Of a stretch of 58,685 nt of DNA, positions 8,036 to 16,705 are shown in pieces. The notes beneath the pieces were generated by a model. It saw nothing but the letters and a program-made list of their open reading frames with translations. It did not search any database and was not told where the DNA came from. The translations under genes and the position numbers were made by a program. The DNA comes from Novosphingobium sp. (GTDB lineage Bacteria; Pseudomonadota; Alphaproteobacteria; Sphingomonadales; Sphingomonadaceae): contig JAUYQH010000050.1 of assembly GCA_030697365.1 (NCBI GenBank), positions 1 to 58,685 on the forward strand, read 5' to 3'. Within the stretch, counting starts at the first letter, position 1, and each line of letters starts with the position of its first letter.

Positions 8036-8886
8036 CGGTATCGATGGCCGGACTAATGCAGGGCAAGCGCGGGCTGATCATGGGCCTCGCCAACGACAAG
8101 TCGCTGGCCTGGGGGATCGCCAAGGCGCTCCACGCGGCGGGGGCCGAACTCGCGTTCAGTTATCAGGGCGACGTCATGGAAAAGCGGGTCCGCCCGCTGG
8201 CAGGGCAGTTGCTCAACCCGGGCGAAGCCGAGCCGTTCCTGATCAACTGCGACGTCTCCACCGAAGCCGAGCTCGACCAGACCTTCGCCACGCTGGCCGC
8301 GCGCTGGCCGATGATCGACTTCGTCGTCCACGCAATCGGCTTCACCAACAAAGAGGCTTTGCGGGGGGCTTATTGCGATGTCGGGCTCGACGACTTCCTG
8401 ATGACGATGAACATCAGCGTCTACAGCTTCACCGCGATCGCCCGGCGCGCGGCGGCGATGATGCCCGCGTTCGATCCCGGGACGGGCAAAGGCGGCGGCG
8501 CAATGTTGACGTTGAGCTACTACGGTGCCGAGAAGGTCATCCCCCACTACAACGTCATGGGCGTCGCCAAGGCCGCGCTCGAGGCCAGCGTCAAGTATCT
8601 CGCCAACGACTTCGGCCCGCGCAACATCCGCGTCAACGCCATCTCGGCGGGGCCGATCAAGACGCTGGCGGCCAGTGGGATCGGGGATTTCCGCTACATC
8701 CTCAAGTGGAGCGAATACAACGCGCCGCTGCGCCGCAATGTGACGATCGAGGATGTCGGCGGAGCCGGTCTGTATCTGCTGAGCGACCTCGCCAGCGGGG
8801 TGACCGGCGAAATCCACCATGTCGATGCGGGTTACAATGTCGTCGGCATGAAGCAGGAAGATGCACCGGATATCGCGCTGGTATGA
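8032..8886 (+). CDS. fabI: Enoyl-[acyl-carrier-protein] reductase (NADH) FabI
   Basis: This is a short-chain dehydrogenase of the FabI type, 284 residues. It reduces trans-2-enoyl-ACP in the last step of each fatty-acid elongation cycle. The cofactor segment GLANDKSLAWGIA and the active-site block are intact: Tyr163, then Tyr173 and Lys180 in HYNVMGVAK with the FabI-specific Y-x6-K spacing, followed by RVNAISAGPIKTLAASG. ATG 8032 overlaps the YihY stop. The gene ends just before a convergent epimerase fragment, so the fatty-acid operon stops here. Confidence 0.95.
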   Translation: MTVSMAGLMQGKRGLIMGLANDKSLAWGIAKALHAAGAELAFSYQGDVMEKRVRPLAGQLLNPGEAEPFLINCDVSTEAELDQTFATLAARWPMIDFVVHAIGFTNKEALRGAYCDVGLDDFLMTMNISVYSFTAIARRAAAMMPAFDPGTGKGGGAMLTLSYYGAEKVIPHYNVMGVAKAALEASVKYLANDFGPRNIRVNAISAGPIKTLAASGIGDFRYILKWSEYNAPLRRNVTIEDVGGAGLYLLSDLASGVTGEIHHVDAGYNVVGMKQEDAPDIALV

Positions 8887-8899
8887 CGCCCTCGGGGGG

Positions 8900-9275
8900 T
8901 CAGGCTCGCTCGGCCTCCACGATTCCCCGGAAATAATCGACCGTCTTGACCAACCCTTCCTCGAGCGGAACCTTGGGTTCCCAGCCGAGCCGCTCGCGCG
9001 CGAGCGATATGTCGGGCTTGCGCTGGAGCGGATCGTCCGAAGGCAGCGGCTCCTCGACGATCCGGCTGGCCGAGCCGGTCAGCGCGATCACTTGTTCAGC
9101 CAGCTGGCGGATGGTGAACTCGCGCGGGGTGCCCAGATTGACCGGGCCGGGCCAGCCCGGCTCGCTGTCCATCAGCGCCAGGAACCCGTCGATCAGATCG
9201 TCGACATAGCAGAAGCTGCGGGTCTGGCTGCCATCGCCATAGATCGTGATATCCTCGCCGCGCAGCGCGCACGCC
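8900..9275 (-). pseudogene. C-terminal fragment of an NDP-sugar epimerase/decarboxylase (UXS-like)
   Basis: The frame reads the C-terminal ~115 residues of a UDP-glucuronate decarboxylase-like SDR enzyme: [53 protein letters not shown]. The N-terminal two-thirds, including the Rossmann motif and the YxxxK catalytic pair, are missing. Homology stops abruptly near 9270, upstream of ALRGEDI. The open frame continues to 9340 with unrelated residues. It is a relic with no plausible activity, and it marks a rearrangement point between the fabI operon and the accessory DNA that follows. Confidence 0.75.
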
Positions 9276-9607
9276 TGTCCCGGCCAACATCGCGCTGACG
9301 GCAACCGGACGCGCGGGGCGGGTCGCCGAGATTCAAACACCCTATCATACCGCGATTGCCGCCAAAACTGGCCCGCCGCGGCGCTGCCGGCGCTACCCGG
9401 CCTTAGCCGTCCCGCCGTCGAACCCGCGCCAGATCGAGAAGATCACCGCGATGTGGCTGTTGCGGTCGCGGAACTTTTCGGCGACCGGCAAGGCCGCACT
9501 GCGGTGTGGGAACTGGAGTCCCTCAGGCAAATGCTCCCTCAATATTTTGTAGTATGATTTAGGTTTTTTGCCTGTACAACTTCGGGTGCTATAAGGGAGA
9601 GGGCGTT

Positions 9608-10288
9608 GTGCCCGACTACATTTTCGATCCCAATCCCCTGATCCCGAGGAAACGGCTGGGGTATGCCGAAGCCTATCCGCGGCTTGATTTCATCAAGGCG
9701 CAGAAGGCAATCGAGGATGGGCGGACGTTCTGCGTGTTCGAGCGCGATGGTCGCGATCGGGTGGGCCAGTTCGAGTTCGTCAGGTATGAGGACGACGACC
9801 CCCACTGGCGCGGGCTAATGCATGGGCAATTTAAAATCTGGCCCGATGCCCCCCATATTATGACGCTCGAGGTTGCATTCCGGATCAGGCCCAGTTCGAT
9901 TGGGGTCGATCACGCGCGCGATTATGCGCTTTGTCCTTCTTGCGATAAGCTCAAGGGGGTGCTGGTCTTTGTCGCGGATTGGAAATGCCAAGGATGCCAT
10001 GGCTTGCTCATGCGCAGCCAACTGATCGACCCCGAGGTGCGGTTGTCGGAGAAGATCACAGAACTTAGAAGCAAAATTGCGGGGGGGCGCCCTAAAGGGA
10101 TGCATCATAGCACCTATCGCAAACAGCTCGACCACATCTTTGAGCTCGAGAAGCGCGCGGCGCAAATGTGCGTTGACCGCTACAAAATGGCATCGGTGGA
10201 ACACAACCGCGTTGTGTCCTCGCGCTGGGTGAGCATCCATGAAGACTTTCAATTCCAGAAACAGTTTTCCCACTTTACCGACGAATGA
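9608..10288 (+). CDS. Hypothetical protein with a CxxC...CxxC zinc ribbon
   Basis: The 226-residue protein starts at GTG 9608 behind a strong AAGGGAGAGGG ribosome-binding site. Residues about 118-140 hold CPSC and CQGC pairs some 20 residues apart, a typical zinc ribbon. The C-terminal third is basic and helical. I do not recognise the family; zinc ribbons of this form occur in phage and DNA-handling proteins. The upstream 70 bases are unusually AT-rich for this window and may contain its own promoter. Its 3' end abuts the truncated second HNH copy, so it appears to have replaced the front of that gene. Confidence 0.6.
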   Translation: MPDYIFDPNPLIPRKRLGYAEAYPRLDFIKAQKAIEDGRTFCVFERDGRDRVGQFEFVRYEDDDPHWRGLMHGQFKIWPDAPHIMTLEVAFRIRPSSIGVDHARDYALCPSCDKLKGVLVFVADWKCQGCHGLLMRSQLIDPEVRLSEKITELRSKIAGGRPKGMHHSTYRKQLDHIFELEKRAAQMCVDRYKMASVEHNRVVSSRWVSIHEDFQFQKQFSHFTDE

Positions 10289-10289
10289 C

Positions 10290-10547
10290 GTGGCAGTGCC
10301 AATTGAGTGCGCGCACGTCCGCTCGGGCACCGATGGCGGTTGCGCGCTCAAGCCATCCGATCGCTGGACCATCAGCCTGTGCCGCGACCACCACGCACAG
10401 CAGCACCGCATCGGCGAGGCCGCGTTCCAACGACGCTATGCACTCGATCTCATCGCGCTGGCAGAGGTGTTCGCCCGGCGCTCGCCGCATCGGCGAGCGC
10501 TTGAGGGGCAGGTCATTGCCATACCTGATCGGCGAAGCTGGCGATGA
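10290..10547 (+). pseudogene. 5'-truncated second copy of the HNH/DUF968-like gene
   Basis: From about 10299 the DNA again encodes PIECAHVRSGTDGGCALKP, the SLCRDHHAQQH block and the ARRSPHRR tail of the HNH-like protein at 5145-5519, about 84% identical over 83 residues by eye. The first ~42 residues, with the Cys34/Cys39 pair, are lost, so zinc binding should fail. GTG codons at 10290 and 10296 could start a short product. The junction lies within 15 bases of the preceding gene's stop. Confidence 0.7.
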
Positions 10548-10796
10548 GCCCGGACGACGAGCCCTGCCCTTCAGACGGCGTCCCCCCGGCCCGTCGATGA
10601 TGAACGCCTCCATCCGGTCGCCTCGCCGTGGCTCTCTGACCCCGATGCCTACCGGCTGCTGATCCGCCTTGGGCACACCACCCAGAATCTTGCGCCGCGC
10701 TGCTGGTCAACCGCCGCGGCTACCGCATTGGCCGCCGCTTCCCATGCGCTGCGCGCGCTGGCTTCTGCGCTTTATCGCGCCAATATACGAGATTGA
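10544..10796 (+). pseudogene. Decayed small gene between HNH-like relic and dnaJ relic (copy B)
   Basis: ATG 10544 overlaps the HNH stop (ATGA) and opens with MSPDDEPCPSDG, matching copy A at 5516, but this frame ends after 18 residues. The frame that takes over reads LSDPDAYRLLIRLG and runs to a TGA at 10794-10796. Joining the two by one frameshift gives a protein parallel to the copy A relic. The stretch 10548-10858 otherwise holds only the leader of the dnaJ copy, which shares the CTAGCTAACA element just before the start codon with the intact gene. Confidence 0.4.
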
Positions 10797-10858
10797 AGCC
10801 GCAGATAAGCGACCTGCTTGGGTTGCCGCACTCTCGCTCAAGCACTAGCTAACACGTC

Positions 10859-11583
10859 ATGGCTACCGATCCCTAGTCGATCCTGGGCGTGGCGCGCGGC
10901 GCGACCGAGAAAGAGGTGAAGAGCGCCTTTCGCAAGCTCGCCAAAGAACTGCACCCCGATCGCAATTCGGGAAACCCCAAGGCAACCGAACGTTTCTCGG
11001 AGGTGACCAAAGCCTACGACCTGCTCTCCGACAAGGACAAGCGCGCGAGATTCGATCGCGGCGAAATCGATATCGACGGCAATCCAGCGATGCCGTTCGG
11101 GTTCGGTGGCGGTGGCAGCGGTGCGGGCGGATTCCGCCCGGGCCAGGGCGGATTCCGGTAGACCGAGGGCCAGGGCGGTTTTGGGGGCGGCGGCGCAGAA
11201 GGGATCGATCTCGGCGACATCTTCGAGGGCCCGTTCGGCGGACGCGGTGGCCAGCCGGGCGGCCCAGGCGGGTTCGGGGGGGGCGCGGGGGGACGACGCG
11301 GGCCTGCCCCCAAAGGTGCCAGCGCGCAGTACCGCCTGCAGGTGAGCTTCATCGATGCCGCCACCCTTGCCAGCCAGCGGATAACGTTGGGCGACGGCAA
11401 GACTATCGATCTGAAGCTGCCGTTCGGGCTGGAAAGCGGCGCGCAGATGCGGCTGGCGGGCAAGGGCGAGGCGGGACCCGGCGGCAGCGGCGATGCGCTG
11501 GTCACGATCGAGATCGGCGGACACCCGTTTTTTCGGCGCGATGGCGACAATATCCGGCTGGACCTGCCGATCAGCCTCGACGA
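10859..11583 (+). pseudogene. Truncated dnaJ paralogue with two in-frame TAG stops
   Basis: The frame is collinear with the DnaJ at 6014-6979 from ATG 10859: J domain with HPD, Gly/Phe linker, and the first C-terminal domain through FFRRDGDNIRLDLPISLDE. Codon 6, a Tyr in the intact copy, is TAG. A second TAG lies at 11159-11161 in the Gly-rich linker. No frameshift occurs over 720 bases. At 11583 homology stops, about 115 codons before the normal end. Protein similarity to the intact copy is high but clearly below identity, so the pair is not a very recent duplication. Confidence 0.85.
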
Positions 11584-11747
11584 AGGAACCTCGCTGCGGG
11601 CGGGGCGTTTGGCGCGGGATGAAAATATTGTATGGGCAGTTCACCTCCGCGCCCCGAGGCCATGACGGCGGTGCAGATCCGGTAGGGAATGAACCGCTTG
11701 CACATCGTGATTATTCCGGACCCGACACCACCGGGACAGCGCTCGAC

Positions 11748-13667
11748 ATGGCGCTGACGTTCCTGCAGCAGCGCGCGCTCAACCTGCCGCGTCCGGCCAA
11801 GCGGGTCGTTGTAATGGCGGTCGATACAACGCTGTGCGTGGTGACCGTGCTGACCGCCTATTACCTGCGGCTGGGCGAATGGATCATGCCGCACGGGCTG
11901 CAGCTGGTGCCGGTCGCGGTCTCGATCCTGCTCGCGATCCCGCTATTCGTGCGGCTCGGGTTGTACCGGGCGATCTTCCGCTATTCAGGCAGCGCCGCGC
12001 TGACGGCCTTGTCGATTGCGGGGGCGATCTACGGCCTCGTCTTTTCCCTGATCTTCACGCTGGTCGGGATCGATGGCGTACCGCGCACGCTGGGGCTGAT
12101 CCAGCCAGTACTGCTGTTCCTGGCGGTCGGCATGACCCGGGCTCTCGCCCGCTTCTGGCTCGGCGGGGGCTATGCCCTGGCGCGCGAGCTGGGCGCACGC
12201 AGTCGGGTGCTGATCTATGGCGCCGGGCGCGCCGGCCGCCAACTCGCCGCCGCGCTCAACAACAGCCCCGAGATGATCGTCGCGGGCTTCGTCGACGACG
12301 ATTCCTCGCTTCAGGGCAGCGTGATGAACGGCAAGCCGATCTATTCGGCCGAGCGGCTGCACGATCTGATCGTCGAGGACGACATCGGCCACGTGCTGCT
12401 CGCCATGCCCTCGGCCACCCGGGCGCGGCGCGCGGAAATCCTCAAGCTGCTCAAAGGCACTCCGGTGCAGGTCCGGACCCTGCCCAATCTGACCGACATC
12501 GCCCGGGGCCGGATCGCGGTGGGCGATTTGCGCGAGCTCGATATCGAGGATCTGCTGGGCCGCGATCCGGTCACCCCCAACCAGATCCTGCTGGCGAAAA
12601 ACATCACCGGCAAGACCGTGCTGGTGACCGGCGCGGGCGGCTCGATCGGCGCGGAACTGTGCCGCAAGATCCTCCAGCTGCACCCGCGCAGCCTGCTGTT
12701 GCTCGATGCCAGCGAACATGCGCTTTACGCAATCCATCACGAGCTGGCGCGCGCCGAAGGCACGGCGGGCGAGCTGCTGCCGCTGCTCGGCTCGGTCGCC
12801 GATCCGGGGCGGATGGCGCTGGTGATGGGAACCTGGAAGCCCGACACGGTTTATCACGCCGCCGCCTACAAGCACGTCCCCTTGGTCGAGTACAATCCGG
12901 CCGAAGGCCTGCGCAACAATGTGTTCGGCACCTTGACCATGGCGCGCGCCGCACAGGCGGCAGGAGTGCGGGATTTCGTGCTGATCAGCACCGATAAGGC
13001 GGTCCGCCCGACCAATGTGATGGGCGCGAGCAAACGCCTCGCCGAAATGATCCTTCAGGCGCTGGCGCATGACACCGCCGGGGGGACTCGCTTCTCGATG
13101 GTCCGCTTCGGCAATGTGCTGGGCTCGAGCGGCTCGGTAGTCCCGCTGTTCCGCCGCCAGATCCGCGACGGCGGCCCGGTGACGATCACCCATGAGGACG
13201 TCACCCGCTATTTCATGAGCATCCCGGAAGCCGCCGAGCTGGTGATCCAGGCCGGATCGATGGCACAGGGCGGTGAAGTCTTCGTGCTCGAAATGGGCGA
13301 GCCGGTGCTGATCGCCGACCTGGCGCGCAACATGATCGAACTGTCAGGCTTGCACGTCCGCGACGCGGCCAATCCCGACGGTGACATTGCGATCGAAGTA
13401 GTCGGGCTGCGACCCGGCGAGAAACTTTACGAGGAGCTGCTGATCGGCAGTGACAACCTGCCGACCAGCCATCCCCGGATCATGAAAGCGCGCGATCCGA
13501 TGATCGGCTGGGCCGAACTGGCCCCGCAGCTGGCGCAGCTGGAAACGGCAATTGCCGCCAACGATGTGGTCGCGCTGCGGCGCTTGCTGGTCGGACTGGT
13601 CTGCGAATTCACGCCCGATGCGGAAGTGGCCGACCACGTCCACCGCCAGCGCGGCCGTTCGGCGTAG
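11748..13667 (+). CDS. Polysaccharide biosynthesis protein, PglF/WbpM/CapD-type NDP-HexNAc 4,6-dehydratase
   Basis: The 639-residue protein has four N-terminal membrane helices (to about residue 140), a first nucleotide-binding module (VLIYGAGRAGRQLA), and a catalytic SDR domain opening with TGAGGSIGAELC near residue 295. As in WbpM and PglF, the catalytic Tyr of YxxxK is replaced by Met (Met425-x3-Lys429 in NVMGASK) next to LISTDKAVRPTN. It should convert UDP-GlcNAc to the 4-keto-6-deoxy sugar at the inner membrane, the first step to bacillosamine, QuiNAc or FucNAc. PglE-, PglD- and PglC-like genes at 39-41.4 kb make bacillosamine the best guess. ATG 11748 begins the family homology. Confidence 0.88.
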   Translation: MALTFLQQRALNLPRPAKRVVVMAVDTTLCVVTVLTAYYLRLGEWIMPHGLQLVPVAVSILLAIPLFVRLGLYRAIFRYSGSAALTALSIAGAIYGLVFSLIFTLVGIDGVPRTLGLIQPVLLFLAVGMTRALARFWLGGGYALARELGARSRVLIYGAGRAGRQLAAALNNSPEMIVAGFVDDDSSLQGSVMNGKPIYSAERLHDLIVEDDIGHVLLAMPSATRARRAEILKLLKGTPVQVRTLPNLTDIARGRIAVGDLRELDIEDLLGRDPVTPNQILLAKNITGKTVLVTGAGGSIGAELCRKILQLHPRSLLLLDASEHALYAIHHELARAEGTAGELLPLLGSVADPGRMALVMGTWKPDTVYHAAAYKHVPLVEYNPAEGLRNNVFGTLTMARAAQAAGVRDFVLISTDKAVRPTNVMGASKRLAEMILQALAHDTAGGTRFSMVRFGNVLGSSGSVVPLFRRQIRDGGPVTITHEDVTRYFMSIPEAAELVIQAGSMAQGGEVFVLEMGEPVLIADLARNMIELSGLHVRDAANPDGDIAIEVVGLRPGEKLYEELLIGSDNLPTSHPRIMKARDPMIGWAELAPQLAQLETAIAANDVVALRRLLVGLVCEFTPDAEVADHVHRQRGRSA

Positions 13668-13674
13668 TTTGCGA

Positions 13675-13693
13675 GTTTCGGCTACGCTGAAAC
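13675..13693 (+). terminator. Hairpin after the 4,6-dehydratase gene
   Basis: Eight bases downstream of the stop codon, GTTTCGGC pairs with GCTGAAAC around a three-base loop TAC (one G-T wobble). It lies between two convergent genes and could end transcription from the left, but no run of T follows, so the assignment is weak. Confidence 0.3.
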
Positions 13694-13722
13694 CGTTGCG
13701 GCACCGCTTCCACGTAAGTGGA

Positions 13723-14064
13723 CTAACGACGCTGCCACCAGCCGACCAGCAACAGCAGGGTCGGCGCGAACATGGTATTGACCAGATCGTGCAGTCCGGC
13801 ACTCACGGTTGCCTCCGGGCTACCCATCCCGTCGAGCATCAGATCGGCCAGCTCGTTCCCGCATTCAAGCGCGAACAGCACCAGCCACGGCTGCCAGCTG
13901 AGCGGGCTGCGCCGCAACCCCAGCGCCGCCAGACACAGCACCAGCATCCCGGCATGGAGATGCAATACATCGGGCGAGAGGCCCAGCCGGTCGCCCAGCG
14001 TTAGCTTGTACCGCGCCCAGCGCGATGCTTCGGGGCGGAGGAGGGCGATCAGGGTATCGATCAT
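13723..14064 (-). CDS. Small integral membrane protein of unknown function
   Basis: Starting at ATG 14064, the 113-residue product has a short charged N-terminus and then three hydrophobic stretches (LHAGMLVLCLAALGL, WLVLFALECGNELADL, MFAPTLLLLVGWW). The arrangement is a little like VanZ-type membrane proteins, but I cannot place it. It is the only minus-strand gene between the dehydratase and hisH and points against its neighbours, so it is probably not part of the amidotransferase operon. Earlier in-frame starts up to 14256 would overlap hisH and are unlikely. Confidence 0.55.
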   Translation of the reverse strand: MIDTLIALLRPEASRWARYKLTLGDRLGLSPDVLHLHAGMLVLCLAALGLRRSPLSWQPWLVLFALECGNELADLMLDGMGSPEATVSAGLHDLVNTMFAPTLLLLVGWWQRR

Positions 14065-14167
14065 TGCCGGGCGATCTATCCGCCGCACCCGCGCTTGGCA
14101 ATTGTCTCGCCGGTCCGCACCGGGTAAGGCCAGCCGCACCCGCGCACCCGCGAGGCGAGAGACCCCC

Positions 14168-14788
14168 ATGCACCTGTCAGTGGTCGACGCCGGCCTCGGA
14201 AATATCAAGTCGATCAAGCGGATGGTCGAACACATCGGCGGATCGGCGGAGATCATTACCGATCCCGCCGCGCTGGCGCAGGCCGAGGCGGTGTTGCTGC
14301 CCGGCGTGGGACATTACGACTACGGCATGCAACTGCTCCATGAAGGCGGCTGGATCGCGCCGCTCAATGTGGCGGCGCTGGAGCGCAAAGTGCCGTTCCT
14401 CGGTATTTGCCTCGGCATGCAGTTGATGTGCCGGGGCAGTGAGGAGGGGGGGGGGCCCGGGCTGGGCTGGATCTCGGCCGATGTGAAACGGATCGATACC
14501 GGCGGCGATCCGCGCCTCAAGGTGCCGCATATCGGCTGGACCACGACGATTGCCGAGCAGCCGGGCGACATCCTTCCGGGCGGCGAGGACGAGCTGCGCT
14601 ATTACTACGTCCACAGCTACCGCGCGGTCTGCGACGATCCGGCGCAGGTGCTGTGCAGCGCCGACTATGGAACGCGTTTCACCTCGGGCTTCGTGCATGG
14701 CAATCTGCGCGGGGTGCAGTTCCACCCTGAAAAGAGCCACCGCTTCGGGATGGAGCTGCTGCGCCGCTGGCTAGGGATTGCGGCCTGA
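14168..14788 (+). CDS. hisH: HisH-type glutaminase subunit of the sugar amidotransferase system
   Basis: A class I glutamine amidotransferase of 206 residues with an intact triad: Cys81 in GICLGMQ, and His186 and Glu188 in FHPEKS. HisH hydrolyses glutamine and feeds ammonia to HisF. Here hisF and a WbpG-type amidotransferase follow directly, the arrangement known from Pseudomonas aeruginosa O5 (wbpG, hisH2, hisF2). Its job is therefore more likely sugar acetamidino-group formation than histidine synthesis. ATG 14168 opens the family homology. The stop overlaps the hisF start by one base (TGATG). Confidence 0.88.
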   Translation: MHLSVVDAGLGNIKSIKRMVEHIGGSAEIITDPAALAQAEAVLLPGVGHYDYGMQLLHEGGWIAPLNVAALERKVPFLGICLGMQLMCRGSEEGGGPGLGWISADVKRIDTGGDPRLKVPHIGWTTTIAEQPGDILPGGEDELRYYYVHSYRAVCDDPAQVLCSADYGTRFTSGFVHGNLRGVQFHPEKSHRFGMELLRRWLGIAA

Positions 14789-15543
14789 TGTTGCGTCACA
14801 GGATTATCCCGGCGCTGCTGCTGAAGGACGGCGGGCTCTACAAGACCACCAAGTTCGCCAGGCCGAGCTACGTCGGCGATCCGATCAACGCGGTGAAAAT
14901 CTTCAACGACAAGGAAGTCGACGAACTGATCGTGCTCGACATCGAGGCGACGCGCAGTGGCCGTCCGCCAGACTTCGCCATGGCCGAATGGCTGGCCGAG
15001 GAATGCTTCATGCCGTTGTGCTGGGGCGGGGGCATCCGCGATGCCGACGACGCCGCGAAGTTGTTCAAGCTGGGGATCGAGAAAGTTTCGCTGCAAAGCG
15101 CGGCGCTTGCCGACATGGGGCTGGTCACCCAGCTCGCCGGGCGCCACGGGACGCAGGCGGTGGTGGTCTCGGTCGACGTCGAGAAGGACTGGCTGGGCAA
15201 ATACCGGCTGCGCACTGCGACCGGTAAGGGCAAGCGCAGCTGGCAGGACGTCGCCCGGCAGGCCGCCGAAGCCGGGGCGGGCGAAGTGCTTCTGACCGCT
15301 GTGGACAAGGAGGGCACCCGCTCGGGCATGGACCTCAAGCTGATCGCCGAGGCCGCAGCCTTGCTCGACATCCCGCTGATCGCTAATGGCGGCGCCGGCT
15401 CGCTTGCCGACATGAAAGCCGCCACCGATGCCGGGGCCAGCGCAATTGCCGCCGGCGCCTATTTCGTCTGGCAGGGGCCGCACAGCGCGGTCCTCATCAC
15501 CTATCCTAGGCCCGCCAAAATCCGGGCCGTCTGGGGACATTGA
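14788..15543 (+). CDS. hisF: HisF-like ammonia-channelling subunit lacking the cyclase Asp11
   Basis: The 251-residue protein is a HisF-type TIM barrel that aligns with classical HisF without gaps over its first 30 residues. The catalytic Asp11 (in CLDVKDG of histidine enzymes) is Leu11 in ALLLKDG. Asp130 (SVDVEK) is kept. The loss of Asp11 should abolish imidazole-glycerol-phosphate cyclase activity while leaving the barrel able to guide ammonia. This LLLKD form is typical of HisF2 proteins that partner WbpG-like enzymes. It sits between hisH and the N-acetyl sugar amidotransferase in one operon. Confidence 0.88.
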   Translation: MLRHRIIPALLLKDGGLYKTTKFARPSYVGDPINAVKIFNDKEVDELIVLDIEATRSGRPPDFAMAEWLAEECFMPLCWGGGIRDADDAAKLFKLGIEKVSLQSAALADMGLVTQLAGRHGTQAVVVSVDVEKDWLGKYRLRTATGKGKRSWQDVARQAAEAGAGEVLLTAVDKEGTRSGMDLKLIAEAAALLDIPLIANGGAGSLADMKAATDAGASAIAAGAYFVWQGPHSAVLITYPRPAKIRAVWGH

Positions 15544-15544
15544 A

Positions 15545-16705
15545 TTGACTACTCCCGGCCCGACCTATCCCGGCAATCATCGCATCTGCACGCGCTGCAT
15601 CATGGACGACACCGCCGAAGACATAGTCTTCGACGCCGACGGCGTCTGCAATTACTGCACCGAATTCCTCGTCCGGCTTGACCATTTCGTCGATCCCGAT
15701 CCCGCCGGGCGCCAGCGCAAGCTCAATGCGCTGGTCGCCAAGGTGCAAGCCCAGGGCAAGGGCAAGCCCTATGATTGTATCATAGGCGTCTCAGGCGGGG
15801 TGGACAGCAGCTACACCCTGATGCGGGCCAAGCAGCTCGGGCTGCGGCCGCTGGCGGTCCACATGGACAGCGGCTGGAACGCCGAGGTAGCGGCCAACAA
15901 CATCGCCAACCTGGTGCGCGGGCTGGGGGTCGACCTCTATACCCACGTAATTGACTGGCCCGAGATTCGCGGATTGATGGAAGCGATGTTCGCCGCCGAC
16001 GTGCGCGATGTCGAAGTGCTTTACGACAACGCGCTCGCTGCCGTGGTGTTCGGCCAGGCGGCCAAGCACGGGCTGCATTACATCCTGGCGGGGTCCAACA
16101 TGGCGACCGAGGGCATGCGGATCCCCGGCGAATGGACTTGGCACAAGCTCGACAAGCGCAACATCGTCGCCATCTCGAAGAAATTCGGCGGGCCCAAGCT
16201 CAAGACTTTTCCCGCAATCGGAACGCTCAAATACGCCAAACATATCCTGTTGGACCGGGCCCACTGGATCGCGTTTCTCGACTTCATCGATTACCGCAAG
16301 GACGCCGCGCTCGAGGAATTGCAGCGCGATTACGGTTACAAACCCTATGCCTACAAGCATTACGAATCGGTCTTTACCCGGTTCTGGCAGGGCTACATGC
16401 TCCCGCGCAAATTCGGCTACGACAAACGCAAGCCGCACCTCGCCACGCTGGTGATGACCGGACAGATGACCCGCGACGAAGCAATGGCGAAGATGTGCGA
16501 GATCGCCTATCCGAGCCAGCGCGATCTGGATGCCGACAAGCAGTATTTCCTCAAGAAGATGGGCTGGACCGAAGCCAAGTTCGAGGAATACCTCGCTCGC
16601 CCCGAAGTGCGCCACGACGCCTATCCGTCCGAAGCCGCGCTGTGGGAAAAACTGCTGCAGCTCTACCGCAAGCTCAATCTCAAGGTCGGAAGGCTGCGGC
16701 ATTGA
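15545..16705 (+). CDS. wbpG: N-acetyl sugar amidotransferase, WbpG/PseA type
   Basis: A 386-residue PP-loop enzyme. The N-terminus holds CTRC (15-18) and CNYC (35-38) for a zinc site, and the ATP-binding PP-loop SGGVDSS is at residues 83-89. The rest matches WbpG-type proteins (AGSNMATEG, KFGYDKRKPHLA, LRKLN-like end). The family is thought to activate an N-acetyl group and exchange its oxygen for ammonia supplied by HisH-HisF, giving an acetamidino sugar. TTG 15545 is chosen because it directly follows the hisF stop behind GGGGACA and the next in-frame ATG would cut into CTRCIM. Confidence 0.85.
   Translation: MTTPGPTYPGNHRICTRCIMDDTAEDIVFDADGVCNYCTEFLVRLDHFVDPDPAGRQRKLNALVAKVQAQGKGKPYDCIIGVSGGVDSSYTLMRAKQLGLRPLAVHMDSGWNAEVAANNIANLVRGLGVDLYTHVIDWPEIRGLMEAMFAADVRDVEVLYDNALAAVVFGQAAKHGLHYILAGSNMATEGMRIPGEWTWHKLDKRNIVAISKKFGGPKLKTFPAIGTLKYAKHILLDRAHWIAFLDFIDYRKDAALEELQRDYGYKPYAYKHYESVFTRFWQGYMLPRKFGYDKRKPHLATLVMTGQMTRDEAMAKMCEIAYPSQRDLDADKQYFLKKMGWTEAKFEEYLARPEVRHDAYPSEAALWEKLLQLYRKLNLKVGRLRH

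Noticed and set aside
10859..11583. Second dnaJ as an active gene using stop-codon read-through
   Set aside because: It is also truncated before the last domain, so decay explains it without recoding.
13723..14256. Longer version of the small membrane protein
   Set aside because: The extra N-terminal 64 residues are antisense to the hisH start and lack coding character.
14168..15543. hisH and hisF as histidine biosynthesis genes
   Set aside because: No other his gene is present, HisF lacks Asp11, and the partner gene is a WbpG-type amidotransferase.
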